Source of the DNA: JAWKUK01 sp041398605
Lineage (GTDB): Bacteria > Planctomycetota > UBA1135 > GCA-002686595
Length of the DNA: 64,000 bases
Direction: 5' to 3'
Assembly: GCA_041398605.1 (NCBI GenBank)
Contig: JAWKUK010000026.1
Location: forward strand, 1-64,000
A model generated the notes under the pieces. It was given only the letters and a program-made list of their open reading frames with translations, did not search any database and had not been told where the DNA came from. The position numbers and the translations under genes were made by a program. Positions 38,093 to 46,954 of the stretch are shown here, piece by piece; the stretch's first letter is position 1; each line of letters starts with the position of its first letter.

Positions 38093-40264
38093 ATGCACGT
38101 CACGCCTGCGCTCTCCTGTCTTCGCGCGCTCCGTCCCCGCGTCCTCGGTGTCGCCGTGGCCCTCGTCGCGGCGGTGTCCGGCGCTCTCTCGCTCCCGAGC
38201 TGCTCGACGCCGCCGCCGCCGCCCGAGCCCGAGGTCGTGCCGGACCCCTTCGATACGGTCACGCCGACCGCGGGCGAAGCGCTGCGCATCACGCGGGACA
38301 CGCGCGTCGCGCCCGGCCAGTACGTCGTCCCCGCGACGGAGGAGGGCGCCCTCGTCCTGGAGGGCCTCAGCGGCGTCACGCTCGACTTGAACGGCGCGGA
38401 CCTGCGGGGCGCGGCGGCGGGTACGGACCTCGACCGCTGCGTCGGCCACGGCATCGTCGTGCGCGGCTGCAGCGACGTCACGATCCGCAACGGCACGCTC
38501 GGCGGCTACAAGGTCTGCGTCCTCGTCGAGGACAGCGTGCGCGTCACGCTCGAGGACCTCGCGTGCGCGGGCTGGTTCGGGATGCGCCTGCGTTCGACGA
38601 GCGCAGCCGAAGACGGCAGCGATTGGCTCTATCCCCACGAGAACGACGCGGGGCAGTGGAACGCCAACTACGGCGCCGCGCTCTCGATCGTCGGCGGCGA
38701 GGGGCACGTCGTTCGTCGTTGCCGCGGGCGCAAGGGCCAGAACGGCATCCTCCTGAACCGCGTCGAGCGCGCCAACGTCTACGACAACGACTTCTCGTTC
38801 CTGTCGGGCTGGGGCCTCGGGATGTATCGCGCGAGCGAGAACGTCGTGGCGCACAACTGGTTCGACTACTGCGTCCGCGGCTACAGCCACGACGTGTACT
38901 GGCGCGGCCAGGACTCGGCCGGGATCCTGATGTTCGAGCGCTGCTCCCGCAACCTCGTCGCCTACAACAGCGCGACGCACGGCGGCGACGGCGTCTTCCT
39001 CTACGCTGGGCAGGACCTCGTGGAGGGCCGCGCCGTGGCGCGCGGCGAGGGCGACCCCGGCGGCAGCGACGGCAACGTCTTCCTCGGCAACGACCTGCGC
39101 TACGCGGTGGCCAACGCGTTCGAGGCGACGTTCTCGCTCGAGAACGTCCTCATCGAGAACGACCTCTCCGGGTGCCACATGCACGGCGTTTGGGGGGGCT
39201 ATTCCACGCAGCTCTTGATGCTGCGCAACCGGATCGACGGCACGCGCGGCGGCGGCGTCACGATCGAGCACGGCCAAGAGTGTTACATCGTCGCGAACGA
39301 GCTCTCGGACAACGAGATGGGGGTCGAGCTCTATTGGGACGAGGACCCAGGCCTGGTCGGCGGCCCGCTCGGTCGCCAGCGCGACACGTCGAGCCGGGAC
39401 CATTGGATCGTCGGCAATACCTTCCGCGACAATGTCCTCGACCTGCGCCTCTCGCAGTCCACGGGGATCGTCATCCACGACAACAATTGGCTCCCTGGCA
39501 ACCGCGAGGCGTACATCGAGGGCCTCGCTGCGGCCGATGACCCGACGCGCGGCGAGGCGACTGTGCGCGCGTGGTTCTTCGACCTCGAGGGGCGAGCGCC
39601 GAGCGGCAACGTCAAGGACGTGACGCTCTCGCCTTGGACCGGCGAGCTGCCCGACATGGTGCGCGCGTGGAGCGCGTGGACGCCGCCGTCGGTCGAGGGG
39701 ACGCTCACGCCCCGCGGCGAGGACCGCGGGCTCGTCGTCGGCGGCCTCGAGTCGATCGTCATGGGGGAGTTCGGCCCCTGGGACCACCGCGCCGGTGAGC
39801 CGCGCCCGAAGCAGCGCAAGCCCGGCGGCCTCGTCGCGGACGCGACCTGGCGCGCGCGTTGGTTCCGCTGGGACCCTGCGGTCAGCGACCCGCGCACCAA
39901 CGAGCCCGCGTGGCGCGCGGCGTCCACGGAGCCCCTGGTCGAGGCCGAGGTGCCCACGTTTGTCAACCCCTTCGGGGGCAGCGAGCGCGTGAAGCGCGCC
40001 GTCGGCAACGACCACTTCGGCCTCCTGGCTTCGACCTCGGTCGAGCTCGCCGAGGGCGGCGCCCACGAGTTCATCGTCGTGTCGGACGACGGCGTGCGCC
40101 TCTTGGTCGACGGCGAGGTCGTCTTCGAAGATTGGAGCCACCACGCGCCGAAGCGGGACGTCGTCCCCGTCACGCTCGAGGCCGGCCCGCACTTCGTCCA
40201 GGTCGAGTACTTCCAGATCCAGGGCGCGCTGGCCCTGCTCCTGGAGCTCGAGCGCGCGCACTGA
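38093..40264 (+). CDS. Lipoprotein with right-handed beta-helix and C-terminal PA14-like domain
   Basis: A 723-residue exported protein. The N-terminal signal ends in a lipobox-like LSLPSCS (about residue 37), followed by a Pro-rich spacer. Residues about 90-500 are a parallel beta-helix (NosD/PbH1 type) with repeats such as VTIRNGTLGGY, ANVYDNDFSF, NVVAHNWFDY, NLVAYNSATHG, NVLIENDLSG, LMLRNRIDG and YIVANELSDN. The last about 75 residues, LAEGGAHEFIVVSDDGVRLLVDGEVVF to YFQIQG, form a PA14-like carbohydrate-binding fold. This pairing suggests polysaccharide binding or cleavage at the cell surface. No catalytic residues could be assigned. Confidence 0.85.
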   Translation: MHVTPALSCLRALRPRVLGVAVALVAAVSGALSLPSCSTPPPPPEPEVVPDPFDTVTPTAGEALRITRDTRVAPGQYVVPATEEGALVLEGLSGVTLDLNGADLRGAAAGTDLDRCVGHGIVVRGCSDVTIRNGTLGGYKVCVLVEDSVRVTLEDLACAGWFGMRLRSTSAAEDGSDWLYPHENDAGQWNANYGAALSIVGGEGHVVRRCRGRKGQNGILLNRVERANVYDNDFSFLSGWGLGMYRASENVVAHNWFDYCVRGYSHDVYWRGQDSAGILMFERCSRNLVAYNSATHGGDGVFLYAGQDLVEGRAVARGEGDPGGSDGNVFLGNDLRYAVANAFEATFSLENVLIENDLSGCHMHGVWGGYSTQLLMLRNRIDGTRGGGVTIEHGQECYIVANELSDNEMGVELYWDEDPGLVGGPLGRQRDTSSRDHWIVGNTFRDNVLDLRLSQSTGIVIHDNNWLPGNREAYIEGLAAADDPTRGEATVRAWFFDLEGRAPSGNVKDVTLSPWTGELPDMVRAWSAWTPPSVEGTLTPRGEDRGLVVGGLESIVMGEFGPWDHRAGEPRPKQRKPGGLVADATWRARWFRWDPAVSDPRTNEPAWRAASTEPLVEAEVPTFVNPFGGSERVKRAVGNDHFGLLASTSVELAEGGAHEFIVVSDDGVRLLVDGEVVFEDWSHHAPKRDVVPVTLEAGPHFVQVEYFQIQGALALLLELERAH

Positions 40265-40277
40265 CGCGGCGTCGGCC

Positions 40278-40985
40278 TCAGCGCGCTTCGACGCGGCCGC
40301 TCCCGAGCACGCGCACGTCGCGCTCCTGCGGGGCACCGAGGTACGTGACGTCGCCGCTGCCGTGGACCCGGGCGCGCAGGTCAGCGACCCGACCGAGGTC
40401 GGCGTCGCCGCTGCCGGCGATGTCGACGTCCACGCTCTGCACGTCCAATGCGCGCGCATCGAGGCTCCCAGAGCCGGAGATCTGGATCTCGATCCGCTCC
40501 AGGGCGCCAGACAGCGCGATGTCGCCGGAGCCCGCGATGGACGCGGTGAAGTCCGTGGCGTCGAGCCCCTGCACGGTGACGTCCGCAGAGCCGAGCACGC
40601 GCACGGCCGCGAGCGCAGGCAGCGTGACCGTGACGTGCAGGTCCCGCTCGAGCTCGTAGCGGCCAGCGCTCATGCGGACGACGAGCGCGTCACCGTCGAC
40701 CTCGGTCTCGACGTACGGCAGGATGTTCTGGTCGCCAAAGACCGTGACGCTCGACGTGGTGCCGACCTCGACCGACACGTCGATGGCGCCCGCAGCGGTC
40801 ACCACGTCGACGCCGTCGAGCGAGAGCGCGCGCGCCTCCTGCCCCGCGATTCCGTCGCCGTGGACGCGCGGTCCCGAGCTGCCGTCACCGATGCGTAGCG
40901 TGCGCCACCCCTCGTCATCGATGTGGAAGACGCAGCCGGCGAGGGAGAGGGCGGCCCATGCGGGCCAGATGGACTTGCGGGTCAT
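40278..40985 (-). CDS. DUF2807 (head GIN domain) lipoprotein
   Basis: A 235-residue lipoprotein (lipobox LSLAGC at residues 13-18). The rest is a regular beta-helix-like array: a DUF2807 domain with GSADVTVQGLD, AGSGDIALSG, SGSGSLDARALD, AGSGDADLGRV and HGSGDVTYLG, i.e. an (x)GSG(D/S)(x) turn in every coil. Function is unknown; such proteins are surface or periplasmic adhesion-like beta structures. It is convergent with the beta-helix gene, 13 bases apart. Confidence 0.88.
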   Translation of the reverse strand: MTRKSIWPAWAALSLAGCVFHIDDEGWRTLRIGDGSSGPRVHGDGIAGQEARALSLDGVDVVTAAGAIDVSVEVGTTSSVTVFGDQNILPYVETEVDGDALVVRMSAGRYELERDLHVTVTLPALAAVRVLGSADVTVQGLDATDFTASIAGSGDIALSGALERIEIQISGSGSLDARALDVQSVDVDIAGSGDADLGRVADLRARVHGSGDVTYLGAPQERDVRVLGSGRVEAR

Positions 40986-41091
40986 ATCAGGGCTTCGGGC
41001 TGGGGCTCACACACCCCTACGCGCGGGCTCGCGCGCCATTTCTCGCCGCAGCGCCCGGCGCGCGGGGCCCCTTGCAGGGCTCACTCAAGGC

Positions 41092-41160
41092 GCCGCTTGG
41101 CGGGCCGCTTGGGGGCCACTTGGCGGGCCGCTTGGCGGGCCGCTTGGGGGCCACTGAGTG
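41092..41160. repeat. 12-bp imperfect tandem repeat
   Basis: About six units related to GCCGCTTGGCGG repeat head to tail, arranged as a higher-order pair (two units ending GGCGG or GGGGG, then CCACTTGGCGG). The array sits between the DUF2807 gene start and the HDAC-like gene stop; nothing else was recognised in this 226-base gap. Confidence 0.8.
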
Positions 41161-41211
41161 GCGATGTCGGGGGCCCACATGGGAAGGCCACAAGGAGGGC
41201 CGGGCACGACC

Positions 41212-42191
<980 letters not shown>

Positions 42192-42195
<4 letters not shown>

Positions 42196-43619
42196 CGCCG
42201 CGGGCTGTCGGTCTCGGGGAGGCGGAACACCTCGGCGTACTTCGACTCGAGCATCTCGGCGAAGTCGCTATGGCGCGCGAGGTCGTGCAGCGCGGACTGT
42301 GAGATCGGCGCCTGGTCGAGGTACTCGGCGGCATCCTTGAACTTGCCGGTCAACGCCAGGGACCGCGCGAGCCCGATGAAAGGCGCGGCTGACCGAACGC
42401 CGTTGCGCTCGTTCTGGAGCTTGAGCGCCTCGCGCCAGTCGCGGATCGCAGCGACGTGGTCACCGACCAAATAGTTCAGCTCTGCGCGCCCCTCATAGGC
42501 CTGCGAGGAGTTGCGGTTGGCTCGGATCTCCGCCTCGAAGGGATCGAACAACACGCGCCGGGCCCCGCGGTCCTTCATGCGCGCGAGGTACACGAGCGCA
42601 GCGCGGCGCACGCCTTGGTCGAGCGACTCACGCAGGCCTGCGAGCTCGCGCTTGACGGCGCTCGGCGGCTTGACGTCGTTCTCGCGGAGCGTCTCGAGCA
42701 AGGCCATCTTGGCCTCCCGAGAGACGTTGTCGCGCGCGGCGAGCTGGATCGCGGCTTCGACGGCGTCGTCGTCCTCGAGCGTGCTGGGGACCGCCTCGAG
42801 GAACGCCGCGATGCGGCTCGCGAGCACGGCGCCGCGCGGCGTCGCCGCCAACGCGAGGATCGCGCCCCCCGCGTCCGCGACGCGCACGTCGATCAATGCG
42901 TCGAGGGCGCCCTCCGCAGACGCCATGTCTCCGTTCTGCAGCGTCTCGATCAGGATCGCGCTCGCAGCGGGGCCCCCGAGCCGCGCGAGGGCGCGCAGCG
43001 CCGCGAGCCGCACGGGGCGGTAAGGGTTGGACGCTTCATCGGCGGTCTCCAGCGCGAGCGCCTCCAAGGCCGGGGCGACACGGTCGCGGTCGGTCGACGT
43101 GCTGAGCACCTCGATGGCGTTCAGGCGTCCGAGCAACGTCGCGGAGCGCGCGCGCTCCAAGAGGGTCTCCGTCACCGACGTCGAGCCGAGCTGCGACAGC
43201 GCTTGGGCGACCTTCTCTGCGCGGAAGATCGGACCTCGACCCGCGCCTTCCCCAGGGTCGAGGAACTGCACCAGCAGCGGCGCCGCGTCGCTGCCAAGGG
43301 ACACGATCTGGCCCACGATGCGCTCGGCGCGCTCGTCGCGGGCGCGCCGCTCGAGCTCGTCGAGGGATTGGATCGCGGCCTGGATCCTCGGCAGGAGCTC
43401 GGCGTGGACCTTCTCGCGCTGCGCGCGCGCTTCAGCGAGCAGCTCTTCGAGGCTGCGTCGATCCCCCGCGAGGGTGGCGTGGGGGGCTGCCTCGGCGTGC
43501 GCCCGAACGAGGCCGGGTGCGGCCGGCGGTGCAGGAGGCGCTGCAGGGGCTGCAGGGGCTGCCGCCGCGCCGCTGGGCGCGCAGACCGCTGCCAAGGCAA
43601 GGAGAGCTCGGACGTCCAT
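42192..43619 (-). CDS. Exported HEAT/TPR-repeat protein
   Basis: A 475-residue protein with an N-terminal signal-like stretch followed by an Ala/Pro-rich linker, then a helical coiled region (LEELLAEARAQREKVHAEL). From about 105 to 350 HEAT-like helical pairs repeat (for example AAPLLVQFLDPG, RPVRLAALRALARLG, ASAEGALDALIDVRV). From about 370 there are TPR-like helices (SSQAYEGRAELNYLVGDHVAAIRDWREAL, FIGLARSLALTGKFKDAAEYLDQA). A scaffolding role is implied; no enzyme motif is seen. It overlaps the downstream deacetylase. Confidence 0.8.
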
Positions 43620-44009
43620 CGTGGGGATGCTACCCCACGCGGCGGGCGCGGCCTACACGCGGCGGCATGGGCACGAGCTCGAGCCCCTCGGCGGAGCGCC
43701 GGACCCGACCGTGAGCCCCTGCGGCGCTCGCCCCGCCTTGGGCAGTGCCGTCCGAGGCGGGCGCTGCGCTCCCCTGACCCGTTTCCGGGGCAAGCGCGGG
43801 GGCAGAGTCCGGGCCGGGCCCGTAGATGAGCCTCAAGCGCAGACGATGTCGGAGGATCCAGGATCTCACGGGAGTTCCCTCGTACAGAGGTCCTTCGGCC
43901 GGGATCCCGGGGTCCCTGGCGGGGATTCTCGAATCCTCTCTCGCCGGGGCACCCCCGGGTACCCTCCGCGCCCGCCAGCGGGTGCAATGGTGGGTCCACC
44001 GCGCCCAGC
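43620..44009. other. Intergenic region before mnmG
   Basis: 390 bases between divergent genes. It holds several short palindromes made of GGGA/TCCC blocks (GGGAGTTCCC near 43880, GGGATCCCGGGG near 43911, GGATTCTCGAATCC near 43924). A minus-strand frame of 130 codons (43630-44022) has Arg-rich, unconvincing composition and was not called. Confidence 0.5.
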
Positions 44010-45974
44010 TTGGCGCTCGCAACCGTGCCGCCCACGACCCTAGACCCGAGCCGTCACCCGCACCCGGTCCCTGAGGCCAGCCCCGCGGCCGCCTACGACG
44101 TTGTCGTCGTGGGGGGAGGCCACGCCGGCGTCGAGGCGGCCTACGCCGCGTCGCGCCTCGGCGCGCGGGTGGCGCTCGTCTCGTTCGACCTGGCGAAGAT
44201 CGGGGAGATGAGCTGCAACCCCGCGATCGGCGGGCTGGGCAAGGGGCAGATCGTGCGCGAGGTCGACGCGCTCGGCGGCGCGATGGGCCGGGTCGCGGAC
44301 GCGACCGGGATCCAGTTCCGGATGCTCGGCACGGGCAAGGGCGCCGCCGTGCGCTCGCCGCGCTGCCAGTCGGACCGCCACCGCTATCGCGAGGAGGCGA
44401 CGCGCCTCGTGCGCGCGGCCCCTGGGGTCGAGCTCGTCGGCGGCGGCGCGCAGCGGCTGATCGTCGAAGAGGCCCGGCACCCGCGCGGGCCGCGGACGCC
44501 GTGGGTGCGCGGCGTCGTCCTGGAGGACGGCCGCGAGCTGCGCGCGCACGCGGTCGTGCTTACGACGGGCACCTTCCTGCGCGCCGTCATGCACACGGGC
44601 GAGCAGCAATCGAGCGGCGGTCGCGTCGGCGAGCGCAGCGCCGACGGCCTCTCGGGCGACGTCGAGCGCCTCGCGCTGCGCCTCGGCCGTTTGAAGACCG
44701 GCACGCCGCCGCGGCTCGCCGCTGAGAGCGTCGACTTCGCGCGCCTCGAGGCGCAGCCTGGCGACGCGCACCCCGAGCCGTTCTCGTTCCGCACGGACCG
44801 CGCGGACTTCCCGCGGCTGACGCAGGTCGCCTGCCACATCACGTACACCAACGAGCGCACCCACGACATCATCCGCGCCAACGTGCACCGCGCGCCGATG
44901 TATGCCGGGCGCATCCAGGGGGTCGGCCCGCGGTACTGCCCGTCGGTCGAGGACAAGGTGATGCGCTTCGCCGACAAGGACCGGCACCAGGTCTTCATCG
45001 AGCCCGAGGGCCTCGACACCAACGTCCTCTACGTCAACGGCGTCTCGACGTCGTTGCCCGCAGAGGTGCAGGAGGCGTTCCTCGCGACGATCCCCGGCCT
45101 CGAGCGCGCGGTGTTTCTGCGCCACGGCTATGCCGTCGAGTACGACTTCGTTGAGCCGAGCCAGCTCGCCGACACGCTGGCGCTGCGCGACGTCCCGGGG
45201 CTCTTCCTCGCAGGCCAGATCAACGGCACGTCGGGCTACGAAGAGGCCGCTGGACAGGGGCTGATCGCGGGCGCAAACGCCGCCCTGTGGACGCAGGATC
45301 GCGCGCCGTTCGTGCTGCGGCGCCACGAGGCGTACATCGGCGTGATGGTGGACGACCTGATCGTCACGAGCCCGAAGGAGCCCTACCGCATGTTCACGAG
45401 CCGCGCGGAGCATCGGCTCTTGCTGCGGCAAGACAACGCCGATCGCCGGCTGGTGCGGCGCGCGGTGGAGGTCGGCCTCGCGCCGCCGGAGCACCTCGCG
45501 CTCCTGGAGCGCAAGGAAGCGGCGATCGACGCCGCGCGGCGCTACTTGCGGGCGCACTTCGCCGTGGGCGGGCGGTCGTTGGAGGAGGTCCTGCGGCGGC
45601 CTGACGTGACCTACGCTGCGCTCGCGGCGGAGCACGGGCCGCTCGCGGCGCTGGCGCTCGATCGCGACGCGGCCTACGCCGTCGAGGTCGACGTCAAGTA
45701 CGCGGGGTACCTGGAGCGGCAAGAGGAGTCGGTCGCGCGGCTCGCGCGCCAGGAGGACGTCGAAATCCCGGCGGAGCTCGACTATGCGTCGCTCACGTCG
45801 CTCGGCACGGAGGCGCGAGAGAAGCTCGCGCGCCTGCGCCCGCGGACGCTCGGGGCCGCGGCGCGGATCGATGGCGTGCGCCCTCCCGACGTCGCACTTG
45901 TCGCGATCCACGTCGACCGCATGCGCCGCGCGCGCACCGAGCAACCAGGCAATGCCGCGCCAAGCGACGCCTAA
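44010..45974 (+). CDS. mnmG: tRNA uridine-5-carboxymethylaminomethyl modification enzyme MnmG
   Basis: A 654-residue FAD enzyme that with MnmE installs cmnm5U34 in tRNAs reading split codon boxes. VVVVGGGHAGVEAA binds FAD; EMSCNPAIGGLGKGQIVREVDALGG, GVGPRYCPSVEDKV and AGQINGTSGYEEAAGQG are the diagnostic MnmG motifs; FTSRAEHRLLLRQDNADRRL follows. TTG 44010 is the longest start; GTG 44025 is as likely, since the leader before AAYDVVVVGG is not conserved. mnmE and rsmG are not adjacent. It ends 10 bases before the convergent DUF3299 gene. Confidence 0.95.
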   Translation: MALATVPPTTLDPSRHPHPVPEASPAAAYDVVVVGGGHAGVEAAYAASRLGARVALVSFDLAKIGEMSCNPAIGGLGKGQIVREVDALGGAMGRVADATGIQFRMLGTGKGAAVRSPRCQSDRHRYREEATRLVRAAPGVELVGGGAQRLIVEEARHPRGPRTPWVRGVVLEDGRELRAHAVVLTTGTFLRAVMHTGEQQSSGGRVGERSADGLSGDVERLALRLGRLKTGTPPRLAAESVDFARLEAQPGDAHPEPFSFRTDRADFPRLTQVACHITYTNERTHDIIRANVHRAPMYAGRIQGVGPRYCPSVEDKVMRFADKDRHQVFIEPEGLDTNVLYVNGVSTSLPAEVQEAFLATIPGLERAVFLRHGYAVEYDFVEPSQLADTLALRDVPGLFLAGQINGTSGYEEAAGQGLIAGANAALWTQDRAPFVLRRHEAYIGVMVDDLIVTSPKEPYRMFTSRAEHRLLLRQDNADRRLVRRAVEVGLAPPEHLALLERKEAAIDAARRYLRAHFAVGGRSLEEVLRRPDVTYAALAAEHGPLAALALDRDAAYAVEVDVKYAGYLERQEESVARLARQEDVEIPAELDYASLTSLGTEAREKLARLRPRTLGAAARIDGVRPPDVALVAIHVDRMRRARTEQPGNAAPSDA

Positions 45975-45984
45975 CGTGCGCCCG

Positions 45985-46746
45985 TCACTCGGCCTTGAAC
46001 TCTTCGACGCTGATCGCCTTCATCGAGTACACGCCCGACGAGAGGCCGAACTCGTCCTCGATGCGCCCGACCTTGAGCGTGCCGCGGACCGTGATCGGCA
46101 GGTACGGGTAGAGCTTGCACGCGCGATCACCGTCCATCTCGACATAGATCCACTCGTCGGGCCGCGGCGCGCCGCCGAAGCAGCAGCTCATCAGGTCGCG
46201 CACCAACATGAAGACCTTGATGTCATCGGTCTTCGGCTTGTACTCGAGGGGGATCATGTAGCCGACGACCGCGGCCTCCTTGTCCCCGAGCGCCTTGATC
46301 TCGTCGGGGAACGTGAACGATTGGGCGCGCTCGCTCGTCGGCGTGAACAGATAATCGAGCAGCGCGTCCAGGTTCACGCCGGCGAGCGACAGCATGCGGA
46401 ACGTGACGAGGTTCTCGATCTGCGTCGACGCGTGGGCCGAGGGGTCCGCCTTCAAATTGGCCGCCGCATTGGCGTCGACTGAGCCGACCACCAGCGTCTC
46501 CGCGCTCGGCTGCGCGGCGGTCGAGCCCGAAGCGCTGGGCCCGTCCTCGTCGCCGCCGGACGTGTCCTCGACCGGCACCGTCGCCACGCCCTGCGCCGCG
46601 TCTTCCGCCCGCAGCTCTTCGGTGAAGCCGGCGCCGCGTTGCGCGACGACCACCGAGCTGCCCTCCGCGTCCGACGGGGCGCCGCTCGAGCAGCTTGCGG
46701 AGAACAGGAGCGCCGAGAGCAGCGCGAGTCGGGACAGATCGAGCAT
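45985..46746 (-). CDS. DUF3299 lipoprotein
   Basis: A 253-residue lipoprotein (lipobox LLFSASC at about 14-19). A low-complexity acidic linker leads to a C-terminal DUF3299 domain (about 145-253): FPDEIKALGDKEAAVVGYMIPLE, VRDLMSCCFGGAPRPDEWIYVEM and PITVRGTLKVG. The double Cys in LMSCCFGG is conserved in the family and might bind metal. The function is unknown; such proteins often accompany metal-related ABC transporters, but none is adjacent here. Confidence 0.85.
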   Translation of the reverse strand: MLDLSRLALLSALLFSASCSSGAPSDAEGSSVVVAQRGAGFTEELRAEDAAQGVATVPVEDTSGGDEDGPSASGSTAAQPSAETLVVGSVDANAAANLKADPSAHASTQIENLVTFRMLSLAGVNLDALLDYLFTPTSERAQSFTFPDEIKALGDKEAAVVGYMIPLEYKPKTDDIKVFMLVRDLMSCCFGGAPRPDEWIYVEMDGDRACKLYPYLPITVRGTLKVGRIEDEFGLSSGVYSMKAISVEEFKAE

Positions 46747-46884
46747 GGCAGAAGATGGGCCTCGAGGTGGGGATCCGGCAAGGGCGAAGCCTGGGATTGT
46801 GCGCCCCCCGCCCTGCTTGTCGGACCTTTACCGTACCGCGCGCGACCGTTGCATGAATGTCCAACCGTCGTGCTGTGGCACAGC

Positions 46885-46954
46885 GAGGCGGATCACTCGC
46901 CTTCGCGCAGCGTCGCGTCGAGGCGGATCACTCGCCTTCGCGCAGCGTCGCGTC
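46885..46954. repeat. Perfect 35-bp tandem duplication across a stop codon
   Basis: The 35-base block at 46920-46954, which includes the last codons and the stop of the M28 peptidase gene (stop at 46928-46930), is repeated exactly at 46885-46919. The outer copy is therefore a non-coding duplicate of the gene end. An exact copy suggests a recent event. Confidence 0.95.

Noticed and set aside
43630..44022. Minus-strand 130-codon frame in the gap before mnmG
   Set aside because: Arg/Pro/Gly-rich with no recognisable motif, it overlaps the mnmG start region and lacks a convincing start context.
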